From NCBI RefSeq assembly GCF_027409185.1, contig NC_084462.1, positions 154,739,490 to 154,803,489 on the forward strand: a stretch of 64,000 bases of DNA. Direction: 5' to 3'. This stretch comes from Cynocephalus volans (taxonomy: Eukaryota > Chordata > Mammalia > Dermoptera > Cynocephalidae). The position numbers were made by a program, and so were the translations under genes. The notes under the pieces are model-generated. The model did not search any database. It was given only the letters and a program-made list of their open reading frames with translations, and had not been told where the DNA came from. The first letter of the stretch is position 1. Each line of letters begins with the position of its first letter. This document shows positions 39,441 through 51,999 of this stretch, piece by piece.

Positions 39441-41429
39441 GCGCCCAAGGTGAGTCAGAGCCATGCCTGGGCAGAGGTGCTACTCACAGCCAGCATTTCC
39501 ACCCTGGCTTCCTGCCAGGTCCTGACTTCCAGTCTTTCTCCCAGATGCACCTCAGAACTCCCCATGAAGCTGAGATGAAGTGAAAAGTCCCCCACCCCAC
39601 CCATAGCCCCAGGCTCTCTCCAACTAAGCTGAACACAAGTCCTTCTCCAATTGCTGACCCACAAGCCACTGGCCCCTTGACTACCACTCACTGCCCCACA
39701 CTACACACAGGCCAACTGGCAAAGTGCCAGCCCCACCAATGCTCCCCCACCCTGCCCCATTTTTTCTCCCCGAAGGCTTCTTACCCCTGCCTAGACCATA
39801 GCCAGGGACATGAACCTGTGAGTCTGTTCACCGTGTGCCCTGACATGGTAGGGCTGGGCCTCAAGACACCAAGGTCGGGCAAGGATGCCAGGACCTATAA
39901 CAAGAGACCCTCCTAAGAGGATCCCAGCATGGCCCAGTTGGCCCCTAGTCCAGGCTCACCTCCTAAAAGGCTCTCTCTCAGATACCCTGGGGTCTCTGGC
40001 TACACGCAGACTGGGCCAGTGGCCTGGAATTGCCCTGGACCAGCTAGAGTTGCCCAGACCCTAGACAAACCTCTCCTCTGAACACAGGTCAGCCATCTAC
40101 AAGGCTGTATGCACCGTGCCCTGCCCCCCACAACTGGGAGTTCACATACAGGCCAGAGGGCCCCACTTCTTCATGCCACTGAACTCAAGCGGTCTGCAAA
40201 CCATCATGGAAGGAGACTCCAGTGCAACAGATGTGGACCTGCCTCCCACAAGTGTCATTTCCCCTGGGAGCACAGGAGCAGACAGAAGCCCTGAGTATCT
40301 GCCCATTCCCAAACCAGAGAGTCCCTGGACCATCACTTCTCTGCACTGAACTTCGGCTCTGAAATGCACACCCCAGGCCAATATGCTCGGGAGTCATGAG
40401 TCCCAGGGGTCTCAGCCATCAAGCTGGTCAGGCTCAGAAGCTTGGCCAGGGTTCAAGCTGGCTGCAGTTTGAGCTCTGACAATAAAAATGCCAACAATGA
40501 GATGCTTTTAGAGGGATATGTGTGAGAAGGGAATCCTTTGCCTTATGAGGCACTCTTAGGGCTCCATCCAGGCACCTTTATTTTTTTTTAATTTATTTAC
40601 TTTATTGTCTCCCTCTCCCACTGTTCCTTGGGATGTCCATGGAAAGCCAGAATAACTGGGTCTGTTTTACAGGGGCAAAGCTAATGTAGAGAGAAAACAC
40701 AGCACCACAGACAAACCAGGAAAAGATCAAGCTTCTACGCTCAGCTTTTGCCTCCACTGGAGGCCTGGCTGCCTACCTCCTCGGCCAGGGATCACAGGCA
40801 GCACAGGAGTCCCTGACCCTTCCAACAGGACTTGGGAATCCCAGTAGGAATAAGGTGGAAGCTGGCAGGTTTAGGCTCTCTCCACAAGAGACACAGCAAA
40901 AGTCCCTGCAGCCAAGTCCTCAAGTGACTGAACCTCTGGTGAAGGCCTCATGGGGACTACTGGGGCCTCCTCACAACCCTTTCTTTGCCCTACGGGGCAC
41001 ACACCACCAGAGGCTGCCCCAGCTCCTCCCTTCCCTTCTAGAAAAGCCTGGTTCCCTAGCAGATCTAGGGCTGGCTCTCTGGAGTCTGAGCACCCCAGTA
41101 CTCTAGGCCAAGATACAGAGGAAGCCACTCACAGGGACCTCCCTTACCATGGCCTTGCCCTGCCTGCTCCCCCACCACCCACACCCTGAGCAGCCCTATA
41201 GGTCTGCCTACTGCCGCTGTGTCCATTCAACAGCATTTGCTAGGCACTCGTTGTAGGCTCTGAGGAGATACAGAAGACAATGCCCCTACCCTCAGAGCTC
41301 CCAGTCTGGGGGACAGTGGGGGCAGGGGGGGCCACCACAGAAACACACAGTAATTATAATGCAAAGATGATCTGTGCATGGGCTAGAGATAGACACAAGA
41401 AACAGGTGACCGCCAGGGGAGCTCCCTAA

Positions 41430-41585
41430 CTTTGACCTTTTGCTGGAGCTGTTCCCTCTGCCTGGAAGCCCTGCGTCCACTTTGATAATCTGTCTTCCTT
41501 CAAGGCCTCCCTCCTCCAGGTAGCCCTCTGGCACATACCATTGTCACCTTTCTGAATCTTCATGCTCTTACACCACTATCCCATA
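41430..41585 (+). mobile_element. L2 3' fragment
   Basis: Shows 'gagctgttccctctgcctgg', 'cttccttcaaggcctccctcc' and 'ccaggtagccctctggc', typical L2. The 41225-41340 flank looks like another old repeat of the same age. Confidence 0.65.
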
Positions 41586-41859
41586 ATGCTTCTTCAATTC
41601 CCTTCTGTTTCTGCACCGAGGCTGGGAGCAGCAAGGCCTGGAGGAAGTGTGGCCCAATAGAGAGGGCAGCAGACTGCTTGTCAGGTAACAAGGTGTCTGG
41701 TCCAGGAGCTGCAACCCACTGGTTTCTGCATTTGAGGAACTTAAGAAGCCAGGGTAGGGCAAGGGGGACAAGACCTACATCTAGGAACCAAAAAAATACC
41801 TTTGTAACAAGCAACTGCCACATGAAACAGTAGCCACCAGCACTACCTACACGACAAAT

Positions 41860-42005
41860 GTGTGTAAGTACTGCTTACTTGAGTAACCACTTATTCCCAA
41901 CTGAGAAATGAGGAAAGATTGTGCTAGGTCACAGAGCTCATGAGTGAGAAGCTAGCATTCAAACCCATGCCTGCCAACTCCAAAGCAGGTCTCTGTGTCA
42001 AACTC
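41860..42005 (-). repeat. MIR
   Basis: Includes 'caactgagaaatgaggaaag', 'gctaggtcacagagctcatg' and 'agctagcattcaaacccatg', the reversed MIR core. Confidence 0.75.
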
Positions 42006-42060
42006 TGTTGCCTGTCTGTGTCAGTATCAAGCAGTGGTTCTCAAACTTCAGTGGGTGCAG

Positions 42061-42250
42061 GGCCGACCCCCTGGCTCACTCGGGTGAGTGCGGCGCTGGG
42101 AGTGCAGTGGTGCTGGTAGCGCTGAGGCCGCGGGTTTGGATCCTATATAGGGATGGCTGGTGCACTCACTGGCTGAGTGAGGTGCAGGCGACACCAAGCC
42201 AAGGGTTACGATCCCCTTACCGGTCACAAAAAAAAAAAAAAAAAAAAAAT
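42061..42250 (+). mobile_element. Dimeric tRNA-derived SINE, long-spacer variant
   Basis: Starts 'ggccgaccccctggctcact', has an expanded section between the A and B boxes ('gtgcggcgctgggagtgcag' then 'tggtgctggtagcgctgagg'), B box 'cgggtttggatccta', then a second unit ending 'ccccttaccggtcac' and a 22-base A tail. Target duplication cttcagtgggtgcag at 42046-42060 and 42251-42265, perfect over 15 bases. Confidence 0.9.
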
Positions 42251-42536
42251 CTTCAGTGGGTGCAGTAAGACCCATCCCAAGAGATTGGTTCATGGGTCTG
42301 ATGGAGTCAGGGTGCAGAATGGAAAATCTCCAATGCTTCATAAGCAGCCCAGGTAGGGCTAGAAGGCATGGTGAGGTTTTCCAGGACCAACCATTCCCAA
42401 CTCCCCAAAAGAACTACCTGCCAGAATGCTGTGCCCTACCCTGGAGACATGAGGGTTCCACAGAGCCTTGGGTGGACTCTGCTCTCATCTGGCCTTAGGG
42501 CTGACTGTGGCTCTTATAGTGTCTGAGGCCCAATTG

Positions 42537-42667
42537 GAGTGCCCATGTTTACTGAGTTCTTACTATTTGTCAGGTGCTGTGCTAAGTGCACTGCAGGAAG
42601 AATCTCACCTAAACCTTACTCTTCTTTGTCTCATTTTACAGGCTAGGAACAGTACACTTGAAAATAT
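42537..42667 (-). repeat. MIR (partial)
   Basis: Reads 'actgagttcttactatttgt', 'caggtgctgtgctaagtgc', 'tgtctcattttacaggctag'. Cut off at the 3' side by the L1 fragment that follows. Confidence 0.7.
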
Positions 42668-43485
42668 CTATTTAACAGAAAAGAAAACAGTAATGGAGGA
42701 ACAGAAGAACAAAAATGACATATGATGTACAGAAATTAAATAGCAAAATGGCAGATGTAAATCCTAACTTACCAATAATTACTTTAAATGCAAATGGATT
42801 AAACACTCCAATTAAAAGGCAGAGGTTGGCAGAATGGATTACAAAAAGACAATCCAATTATGTGCTGTTCAGAAGAGACACACTTTACTTTTAAAGACAC
42901 AAACAGGTTGAAAGTAAAGGATGGAAAAAGATATACCATGCAAAAAGTAACCAAAAGAGAGCTGGAGTGTCTATACTAATATCAGACAAAATAGATTTAA
43001 TGACAAAAATTGTTATTAGAGATAAAGGACATTTTATAATAATAAAAGTGTTCATCCATCAAGAGGCTACAACAGTTATAAACATGTATGCACCTAACGA
43101 AAGAGCCCCCACATACACGAAGCAAAAACTGTCAGAATTGAATGGAGAAATAGACGATTCAAAAATAATAGTGGGAGATTTCAACACTCCACTTCCAACA
43201 ATGGACAGACAGTACAACCAAACAGAAGAGCAACAAGGAAACAGAAGACTTGAACACTATAATCCAATTAGACCTAAAAGACATCTATAGAACACTCCAC
43301 CCAAAAACAGTAGAATACACATTTTTCTCAAGAGCACATGGAACATTCTTTAGGATAGATCATAAACTAGAGCACAAGTCTCAATAAATTTAAGAGGACT
43401 GAAATCATACAAAGCATGTTTTCCAATCAAAATGAGCTGAAATTAGAAATCAATAATAAAAGGAAATTTGTGAAATTGATGGGAA
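42668..43485 (+). mobile_element. L1 fragment: ORF2 endonuclease region
   Basis: Conceptual translation gives VINMYAPNERAPTYTKQKL and IIVGDFNTPL, hallmarks of the L1 apurinic endonuclease domain. Nucleotide text runs on through 'catctatagaacactccac' and 'gaaattagaaatcaataata'. The frame is broken outside a 107-codon stretch and the reverse transcriptase and 3' end are missing, so it is dead. Confidence 0.9.
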
Positions 43486-43824
43486 ACGAAGGTAAGGAGT
43501 AACTTGCCAAGTTCTCCCAGCTCAGAGAAGCCACTCCTTACTTGGCCCATGTTCTCCACACCTCTTGCAAAGCCCTGGGAAGCCAGAGATCTCTGACTAT
43601 TGCAAACGCCTGGGTAGCCCCTCTCCTAACCCCCACACCAGGTTCAGGGACACGCTGAACCCTAACCCCAAACTTGATCCCTGAATCAACATGGCGGGGG
43701 GATGGAGAGGCCTTTGGGCTTGTCATGCAGCACTACTTTTCCCTGGGAAAATAAGCACAGGCAAATATTTCCATTCCTATGGCCAGTCTACAGAATATCC
43801 AAAAGGCAGATCCTTCCCAAAAGA

Positions 43825-44020
43825 AAACTAACATTTATAGAGTACTTCCCCAAGCCAGGCACTTTACATATCCTAACCTAAGCTTACAGACGTCCCATTG
43901 GGGGGTATTATTGTCCCCATTCTACAGAGGGAAACTGAGGCTCTGCTGTTGAAGTAGCAGAAGTGAGGTTCAAATCCTTACCATCTGCCTTCAAAGTCCC
44001 TGCTCTTTCCACCACCCTCC
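43825..44020 (-). repeat. MIR
   Basis: 'acatttatagagtacttccc', 'ccaggcactttacatatcct', 'tgtccccattctacagaggg' and 'gaggttcaaatccttaccat' in order. Confidence 0.8.
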
Positions 44021-44689
44021 CAGAAAAATCCTGAATCTACACCCATGGGCCTCAGAAGGATTCCTACATTTGAGAACCCTACAAAGCCAGCTGTTGACTC
44101 TGTCCTTCCTCGTGCTCCCTCCCAGAACTACTGCTTTTCCTAGGGGAATTTCCAAGCAGAGATTTAACACTCCTCTCAAGAAATAATCCCAGCCCCAATC
44201 TACCAGAAACAGATCCCCCCACCCCAGATTGGGGGTATCTGTAAAAGCCCTTGGAAGCTGGAAGAGCCATAGGGTGTTGAGGTGTCAGGGACTGCAGAGG
44301 TGAGCTGGAAGCTGCAGGGTCAGCAGGATCTCACTCTGGAATGAAAGCCTCCACACCAGATGGAGAAAAGTGGCTCAGGCCTCTCTTCAGAGCCAACTGG
44401 CAAAGCAGGGTCCAGCTGGGAAAGCCGAACAGAATCCAGATATCAAGGGATGTCAGTGTTCACCTAGTCCAATTCCTCATTTCACAGAGCAGTCCCAAAA
44501 AGGAAGGAAAACTTGCTCGAGGACACACAGCCAGGAGCATAGCAGGACTCCAGAATCGAGGACTTCAATAACAGTGCTTCATGCCCCCATTTAGGCAGGA
44601 CCCACCTCTTGGCAGACACTGGGAAAAGCCTGGAGCTAAAGTTAATCCCAACTTCACACAAATAAGGCTTCATCAATACTTCTAACATT

Positions 44690-44895
44690 TCTTGTGGGTT
44701 CTACTTAGGCATGGTGTTAAGCACTCTCTCTATATTATCTTATTTAATCCTCACAAGGTAGGTATTATTACTCTCCAGCCTTTATAACAAGGAGCCTGAA
44801 AAGATCCAGGGGTCAAATCACTTGTCAAAGGCACAGGACTATAGAGGCAAGGTCAGGGCTGGAACCCAGGCCTGCCTGTTTCCAGAGCCCTTTCT
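44690..44895 (-). repeat. MIR
   Basis: 'gcatggtgttaagcactctc', 'cttatttaatcctcacaagg', 'gtcagggctggaacccaggc'; nearly full-length reversed MIR. Confidence 0.8.
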
Positions 44896-45494
44896 ACAAA
44901 CTTCCTGTCTCAGAATTTCAGGCTTAGCCTCCTACTTGGTTGTCACGTCAGGCATGTATGACAGCAGCCTCCGGGCTGCTCACAAATTCTCCAGCTTTAG
45001 CTGGCCTGAAAACCACCGTGATGTTCTCTAAGTATGGCTGGTCAGGTAAGGTGGGTGGGAGAGGCCTGGCAGGTGATTACCGCCACCGGGCCAACCTGTG
45101 GAAGGTTCAACATCTTCTGCCCAAGAGGAAGCCACACCCCTCCCACACCCTTCAACCCCACACCCACAGTTGGCCAACAGCTCTTTAAAAATAAAGCCTT
45201 GACTCTCCCCGGTTTGTTGAATGCCCCAAATCCCCATGGGGCCCAGGCTACTGTCCCTTCTCTCGGCACCCTGAAGTCTGGGTCAAATCAGCTCCACGCT
45301 TGGATTCCTACTAGTGCCGATGACCCCCACCCAGAGCATTGATCATTAGCCCCCAACCACAGCCACCACACCTCTGCACAGGGCTCTTGGAGGGCTGCTT
45401 CTCTCAAGTACTTAAATTCCTAAATAAAGGCTGTTCGTTGCACACCCTAAATAGTGGAGACAGATAGTAGCACTCTCTCCAAAGATCATTGGCC

Positions 45495-45610
45495 CAAATC
45501 TCTGTTTCACAGCTGCTAAAACTGAATTTCTGAGAGGTAAAGTGACTTGCCCAAGGACACACAGCTACTTGGGTAGAGCTGTGGTCACAGCCTCCCAGGA
45601 GGATGTTCTC
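45495..45610 (-). repeat. MIR (partial)
   Basis: 'aaatctctgtttcacagctg' and 'agtgacttgcccaaggacac' identify the MIR core. Confidence 0.65.
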
Positions 45611-46689
45611 ACACTTATCACTCCCCAGACCTGGCATTACTAGTCCTTGACATTTATTTGGCTCATCTCCTCCCCAGCAGGGAGGTACAGCAGGGGGGTC
45701 TTCCAAGTCTTCATCAGCTCAGGCTCTCCTGCCTGGCCAGTGCTGGAAAGGGCCAGGACTCACCTGGTGGTCTGTGGGGAGGAAGGGTCGAGGACTGCCT
45801 GCTTGGAGTGAGTGTAAAGAATGGGTCGATATGGCTCACCAATAACTGATAGTGACCAAGAAACACAAAAACTTGCTGCCAGCAGAGAGGTCTCAGGGTG
45901 GCTTCCTGGAACCTCTTAGAAGGACTGGAGGGTGGGCACAGAGAGCCGACCATCTCACTCACCCAGCCATCAAGTCAGCATCACACCCTTTCTCAGGCCC
46001 TGGTCAAGATTCAGGACCTCTGCCAAATGCTCCCACATTCCTTTCATTTTTCCAGTCTCTGAGCAGCTGCTGCAGGGCCTTTTCTTCTATGTTGATTTAT
46101 TCTTTATTGTTCCTGAAATACACCCAGAGGCCTTTGGCACAGCACACTGGGCACCAGCAGAGCATCCAGCACAAGCCCCAAGTACACACCAACCAGGCTT
46201 TCTGGAATATGGGCCAAGCCAGCTGGAATGATGGGTCCTGTGGTCAGACCCAGCAGCCAGGAAGGGAGACCCAAGATCCCATTTACCTCTACCCTATAGT
46301 CCCCAGAGCTGTTCTCAGGACTACATATGCTGGGATGTGTTTGGGGAGGAGTACACACTTGGAAGGTTCCCAGGAGGCCTAAACCAAGACTTTCCACTCC
46401 TCCGGTGCCTGAGTGACTGACCCAGCAATCCCCAGACCTACAGCTAAAACCCCCATGGCAGGGCCTCATGGATGGGCTTCTGGCTGCACTGGGAAGTGTC
46501 TGGAGAGGGAGGCCACAAAGGGATCTTCCCAACCCTTCCCAGCCCCAAATATCTCCCTATCATCCAGTCTAATGGTGCCCAAATTCCTACCATCAGCACT
46601 TCACTCCAAGGGTCAAAGCTTTGTTCCCTGTGCACATGAAAATAGCCGGGAGAAGGGTAGGAGCTACATGGTAAAAGGGGTCACACAGA

Positions 46690-46845
46690 GGTGTGCTGGC
46701 TTCTCCAGTCTTCAGCCTCAGGGTCCGTATCAGTAAATGGGCACAATAGCTCTGTCTTATAGTTATTGTAGGATTCAATGAGGTGATATATAAATGAAAC
46801 TCCTGGCACAGAGTAAGCTCTCAATAAATGTGATTTCCTTTCCCC
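46690..46845 (+). repeat. MIR
   Basis: 'cagtaaatgggcacaatag', 'ttgtaggattcaatgaggtg' and 'ctcctggcacagagtaagct' followed by 'ctcaataaatg'. Confidence 0.75.
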
Positions 46846-49179
46846 CTTGCTGGGAAGGGGTAGCTCAGACATTGTTATCAATCTTTAACACCTTGGGTGA
46901 AATGAATGGCCTGACTCTTCCAGTTCCACAGTTGTCTGAGAGCAGGGCTGGCCAGTAGGGGCAGGACAAGGAGGCTCAGAGTCCTAGCAAGAGTGACGGG
47001 CTCTGCAGGCATGCAGGGCATTTGGCCTACAGACTCAGGAGAGAAGGGTCTGCAAAAATGTCCAGAGTGTACCCAGCACAGGCCTCCTCTGGACTCAGCT
47101 GTGCCAGCAGGGCCTGCAGGGACACAGTGGGGCAAGAGCATTTCCCCGATAATACCTGGCAGAGATTCCAGGCCCACAAGGATGAGCTGCCACCCTCCTA
47201 AGCTCATCTAAAAGAGCAAGAAAAGGGACAGTGCCATCGCCTGAGGGAGGCCGGGGAAAGGTGGCCACAGGAAGTAGGAGCAGGGACGCTGGCAGAGATA
47301 CTGAGCCTGTAGAAAGCAAGCAAGCCTGCCCAGAGGCCACCAGAGTAAAAGTCCCACAAGTGGAGGTGCGTGCCTGGTTATTTTTGGCATCTCTTCTACC
47401 CAAAGCCAGCATGGAAAGGCAGCTGCTAGCAAGATGGAAGGGCTGTTTACGCTCAAGTGTGCAAGCACTGCAGCAGGGACAGATAGAGCACCAGCCACCG
47501 TGTAGAGGGGCCTCTGCCCCCTTTCTTCCGCTCCTGACTGTCCCAGTAAGGTCCAATCTGCTCACCGCATAGCTGACATAGTGCGGGTACTTCTGCTTTC
47601 ATTCAGATCCAGCCTCCAAACCACAGAACTCACTCACACACACATACAAACAGACAAATAAATAACTATGGAGCCAGTTGAGGACTGAGCCACACCCAGG
47701 AGCCAAGACAGTTTTCCTCTGGGTTCTTCCTGCACTGAAGCAGCCCCCCCAACTTCCAAGCTGGGAGGGGCAAAGACCAGGGGCAGGACACAGGAGCAAC
47801 CCTTCTTTCTATCCTCCCAAAGGGAAAGTGGAGATAGCTCTGGGAAACTCAAGCAACTCACTCAAGCTTCCCCATTTGAAAATGAAGGACTTGGACTAGA
47901 TCCCAAAGTGTTTCCCAGCTCTGGGGTAACTCCCAGGAGCTGAGGAGCCCAGAACTATGACCCAGGGCCAGCTGGAGCCTCAGAGGAGCAAAGTGAGGTC
48001 AGGAGTGGGACCTGAGCAGTAGCCAGGTGCTTGCCCCAGGAGCTGCCAGCAGGCTGGGAGGGGGAGGAGGAGACTGAAGCCCACATGGACTCTCAGGGTT
48101 GCAAGTTATCACGTAAGCCCCTTTCTGAACTTTGGGGCCTTCCCCGCCACAGAACTGGCAAGTTCTGGCAACAGCAGGCTGGGTGGGGGCCTCTGTCTGA
48201 CCAACTACTGGGAAAAACTGGGGATCCAAATCCCTCACCATTTTCCTTCCTCTCTGGACCCTATTTCCCCAGAGAAGTTGGGTGGCCTCAGAGGGAACCC
48301 CCTTCTGGCTGCAAGCCAACACACTTTCCTCTCTTCAAGCTTTGGCCTGATAAACTTTGCCCTGGCTGTTCCCCTCCCCACCTTCCTGACTCCTGGAGGA
48401 AGCACTGCCTGGAAAAACCCTCTCACCACGAGCTCCCTGCAGCTGGGGAGAAAGGCAGGGGGAACAGGGAGCACCTTCCCCAGCTGGCCACAGCATCAGG
48501 TTCCAGGAAGAGCAGGAGCGAGAACGGCTGCCAGGGGAGCCGCAGGCCCCCAGGCTGGCTCTTCCCCACCAGCCCCCGCAAACCACAGCCAGCAATCACC
48601 TCCTTCAGGGAGACCCCCCCGCCCCCACCCCAGCAAAAGTTCAACTCTTCTGACATGTGGCAACTTTCCTCTTACATAATCTTGGTGCTCTCCCCTGCTC
48701 CTATTTTCAATTGGTGAAAGAGCCAAAGTGGTCTTTGGAGGAACAACTCCCACCCCCAGCTCCTCCCAAACCTCCACTGAGGCCACACTGGGAGGCCTCA
48801 GGTGAAGCAAAGACAAGGGGACTTTTTCTTAGGCTGAGAAAGCAGCCTTCCTCCAGCCCACGTGAGCAGTTCAGCCTGGGGCCTGGGCGGCAGGTTCCCA
48901 GAGCACAATCTGATCTCTGGGAAGAGGAGTCCTTAACCCTCAGTTGCAGGCAGAGTCCCTCAGGAAGGCGCACAAGCACCAGCATCTGGGCCACCCCAGC
49001 TGGGACTGGGTCACACAGTTGTGCCCAGGGCCTAGGGAGTTAGAAAATAAGCTTAATTTACACAAGCCCCAAAGGCCTGGGAGACTGCTTTCCTACCACA
49101 AGCACGACACTTTCATTTTCTCTTCCCTGGTAGAAGCAAAAGGCAAACAGGAGCTGGACCTGGTAGGAACTGGTCCTGG

Positions 49180-49410
49180 TGGAAATGACACCTACCATCT
49201 GTTGAGTACCTACCAAGTGCTGTTCACTTTGCATGCATAATCTTGTTTAACCTTCATAGCAACCCTGTGAGGCACTATTATCATCCCCATTTTACAGGTG
49301 AGGAAACTGAGGCTCAGAAAGTTAATCAATGCCCAAACCCACACTGCAGGTGGAGAAGCTGGTGTATGAACCCAGGTCTGCCCTGGCCTCATTCCCATGC
49401 ACCCACCAGG
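49180..49410 (-). repeat. MIR
   Basis: One of the clearest here: 'gttgagtacctaccaagtgc', 'ccccattttacaggtgagga', 'aactgaggctcagaaagtta', 'gtatgaacccaggtctgccc'. Confidence 0.85.
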
Positions 49411-50259
49411 CTTCTATCAGAATCACTGCCCTGGTGACTGTCCATACACCATCCAAGAATGAACGTGTTCTGAGTGTGGGGGCAGAAGTGGGTATGGAGT
49501 TTTGCTTGATGGCTCTGGAATTTGAACCGATGTCCCCACTAACTGTTATTGCTCCCAAATGTGTGACTGTGAGAGCCCATGTAAAGTGTGCATGTGTTGA
49601 GGGTGGAGGGAAGGTGATCTGGATTCCAAAGAGCAGTTTCCAACACCAAAGTTATGCTGTAATGCTTCTGATTCATAAAATGAGCTCACAGTCTCACAGT
49701 ATCCTGGATGTTGCTACGAATGCAAATGGAGATCCCTTAGTAAGACCTGGGGCTTTCAGCATACTCCACCTAGCCCTAGCCTGGCATGCAATTTCATCCA
49801 GCCCCACACAGTCAGAGTTCTAATGTACAGAAGCAACCCCTCCAGTGGGATGCGACAAACTGGCGGCATTTCCTGCAGTTTGCAGTGAGTCAGAGAGGAA
49901 TGGAGCCCCAGGCTCCTTCTGTACTAATGCATGCCTGCACATGCAGGAAGGGTGCCAGCCCGGCCTGGCCAAAGGAAAGGCCCAAGGTTAGCAGATCCCC
50001 AGGCAGGAGGCTCCACAACTCTTTCACCCTGCAGGAACATCTCCTTCAGGTCAGGATAACCAGGACACACACTCGAGAAGGCCAGTGGCAGGCCAGTGCC
50101 AGGGAACTGGGTTCACCAACACCAGAATCACCCAAGGTGGACTGACCCTTTTGAAACCAATGGTGCTGTGCAAGAAGGTCCCAGCAGCAGGGACTCACTG
50201 GGCCCACCGCATGCCAAATCCACGTTTTTTTGATGGAGATCTTTCACCCATTTGTTCAA

Positions 50260-50440
50260 CTAACAGGTACTAAACACTTACTGGGTGCCAGGTATTGTGG
50301 GAACAATACAGAGCTTACACTAGAGCAGAAGCTACCAGAATACTGCAATGTGCTTTAAGTGCTTTACATACACTAACTCACAGAATCTTCACAACAACTC
50401 TATGAAGGAGATCAGAGACTCTAGCTTCAAGTCTACATTT
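50260..50440 (-). repeat. MIR-type repeat
   Basis: 'ctaaacacttactgggtgcc', 'tgctttaagtgctttacata' and 'ttcacaacaactctatgaag' suggest MIR sequence, possibly two fragments. Confidence 0.6.
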
Positions 50441-51054
50441 TAGACCACCACACTACAGTAGGCACAGATAACTATGTAAGGTGGAAATGAGCGTTCAGAA
50501 GAAGGCTAAGGACTACACAAGTGGCATTTGAAACAAATCTAAAAGGATAAGCAGGAACCTCCCAGGAACCTATGGCCACCCCCACTCCACTCCACCCCAC
50601 TGTGAGCAAGGTTTTCTTCCAAGAGACCCAACTGCAGAAGAGAGCCTATCAAAGCCACAGATTCCTAGACTGGGCCCATTCCCCTTCCAGGACACTAGAC
50701 CCAGTGCACACCCTCCCATCCTTCTCCCACTACCCCTCTTCTCCCAGAGGTCTCGGCTCACTGGGCAGCCCTTCCCTGGGTTCTGCAGCCACAGGAGGCC
50801 CTCAGCTGAATCTATAACTGCATGTTGTCTTTTTCCCCCCTCATTTATTAAAAGCAGCAGCACACAGGGTCAAACACTGGGGCTATTTTTAAATCCCACG
50901 TTTAAAAGTTAAACTCTCATCCCTGTGGGCTCTCCAGCTCATTCTTTCCTGGGGTGGGGTGAGAGGTTGAAAGAGCCACGGAGATTGGGGGTTCTGGCTG
51001 CTGCTTGGAGAGGCCACACAGGCAGTGGGCAGGCTGTCCAGAGCAAGCTGTAGT

Positions 51055-51065
51055 GGGGGGGGGGG
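51055..51065 (+). repeat. Poly-G run of 11
   Basis: An uninterrupted run of eleven G, in MIDEAS intron 1. Mononucleotide G runs of this length are uncommon and error-prone in assembly. Confidence 0.9.
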
Positions 51066-51999
51066 TTGTTCTCCAGGTTCTTCACACAGACCAGAGTAAC
51101 CAGCCAGAGGCCAACTCAATTAGAGTGGAGACTGGACCAAGGCCATGCAATGAGATGGTTTATCATAGTAATTGAATGTTTACACCCCTGTTATTCACCG
51201 TCCAGAGCAATAGGAAAAAGAGGACCCATACATTCTCAACCTGGGAAGTTTCTCCTTTCCCCTTGGTCGTGAAGCCATTTACCACCTGTGGAAAAGCTGC
51301 ATTTCTCTGGCCCTAAAGGAGCATGTGCCACATCTTCCCTAGGAGGCTCTGGAGTAAGGCAGGTGGTTTTGCCCCTCGGCCTGGGCCCCCAAGGGAGGCG
51401 TGGCTTCTACTCAGAGCCGCAGTTCTCCTTCTACCTTCACCAGGCCTCCAGTCTCAATCCTGAAACTACACGGTCAAGGAGAGCCCAGAACTCTAGGCCA
51501 GGCTCCCCCTACAGGAGCAAGCCAGACCTCCCCGAGCCACAGTTGCCAGCAGGGATCCCCTGCACACACGTGCCACAGTGGCCTCCATGGCCAGACAGTG
51601 CCTCATCCCACCGCCCCTGAGCGAGGCTCCACAGGCTGGCACACAGGTCTGCTGTGCGATGGTGGAAGCAGGAAGTAGCCACCGAAGTTGTGACTAACAA
51701 AGTTTTAAAGGTGGCGAGTAACTTCCCCTTTCATCCTTCCAGCAGCTCTCGCTGGAGGCTGGGACACCCAGTGGCCTCCACTCTGGGTTGCAGGAACTCC
51801 TCCAGGTCTGCCTGTCTTGGGGCCAAGGATTGAAAGCCCCAAGAGGCACCAGGTTAGTCTGCCTCCCCTCGGCCCTTACCCAGCGGCCTAGGTGGGGGCC
51901 CTCGGCGGGGCAACCTGGTGCACACACTGCTGTAGGCTGGACTCGGGAGGGGGATATGACTAGCTCCACCAAGCCGGCCACATGCAGGGCCGACAAGCC

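Noticed and set aside
42967-43290. 107-codon frame with endonuclease motifs
   Set aside because: It is a fragment of L1 ORF2, lacking most of the endonuclease and all of the reverse transcriptase; not a gene.
48031-48717. 228-codon plus-strand frame in MIDEAS intron 1
   Set aside because: No family recognised, no CpG promoter, no splice support; frames are open in several phases of a GC-rich intron.
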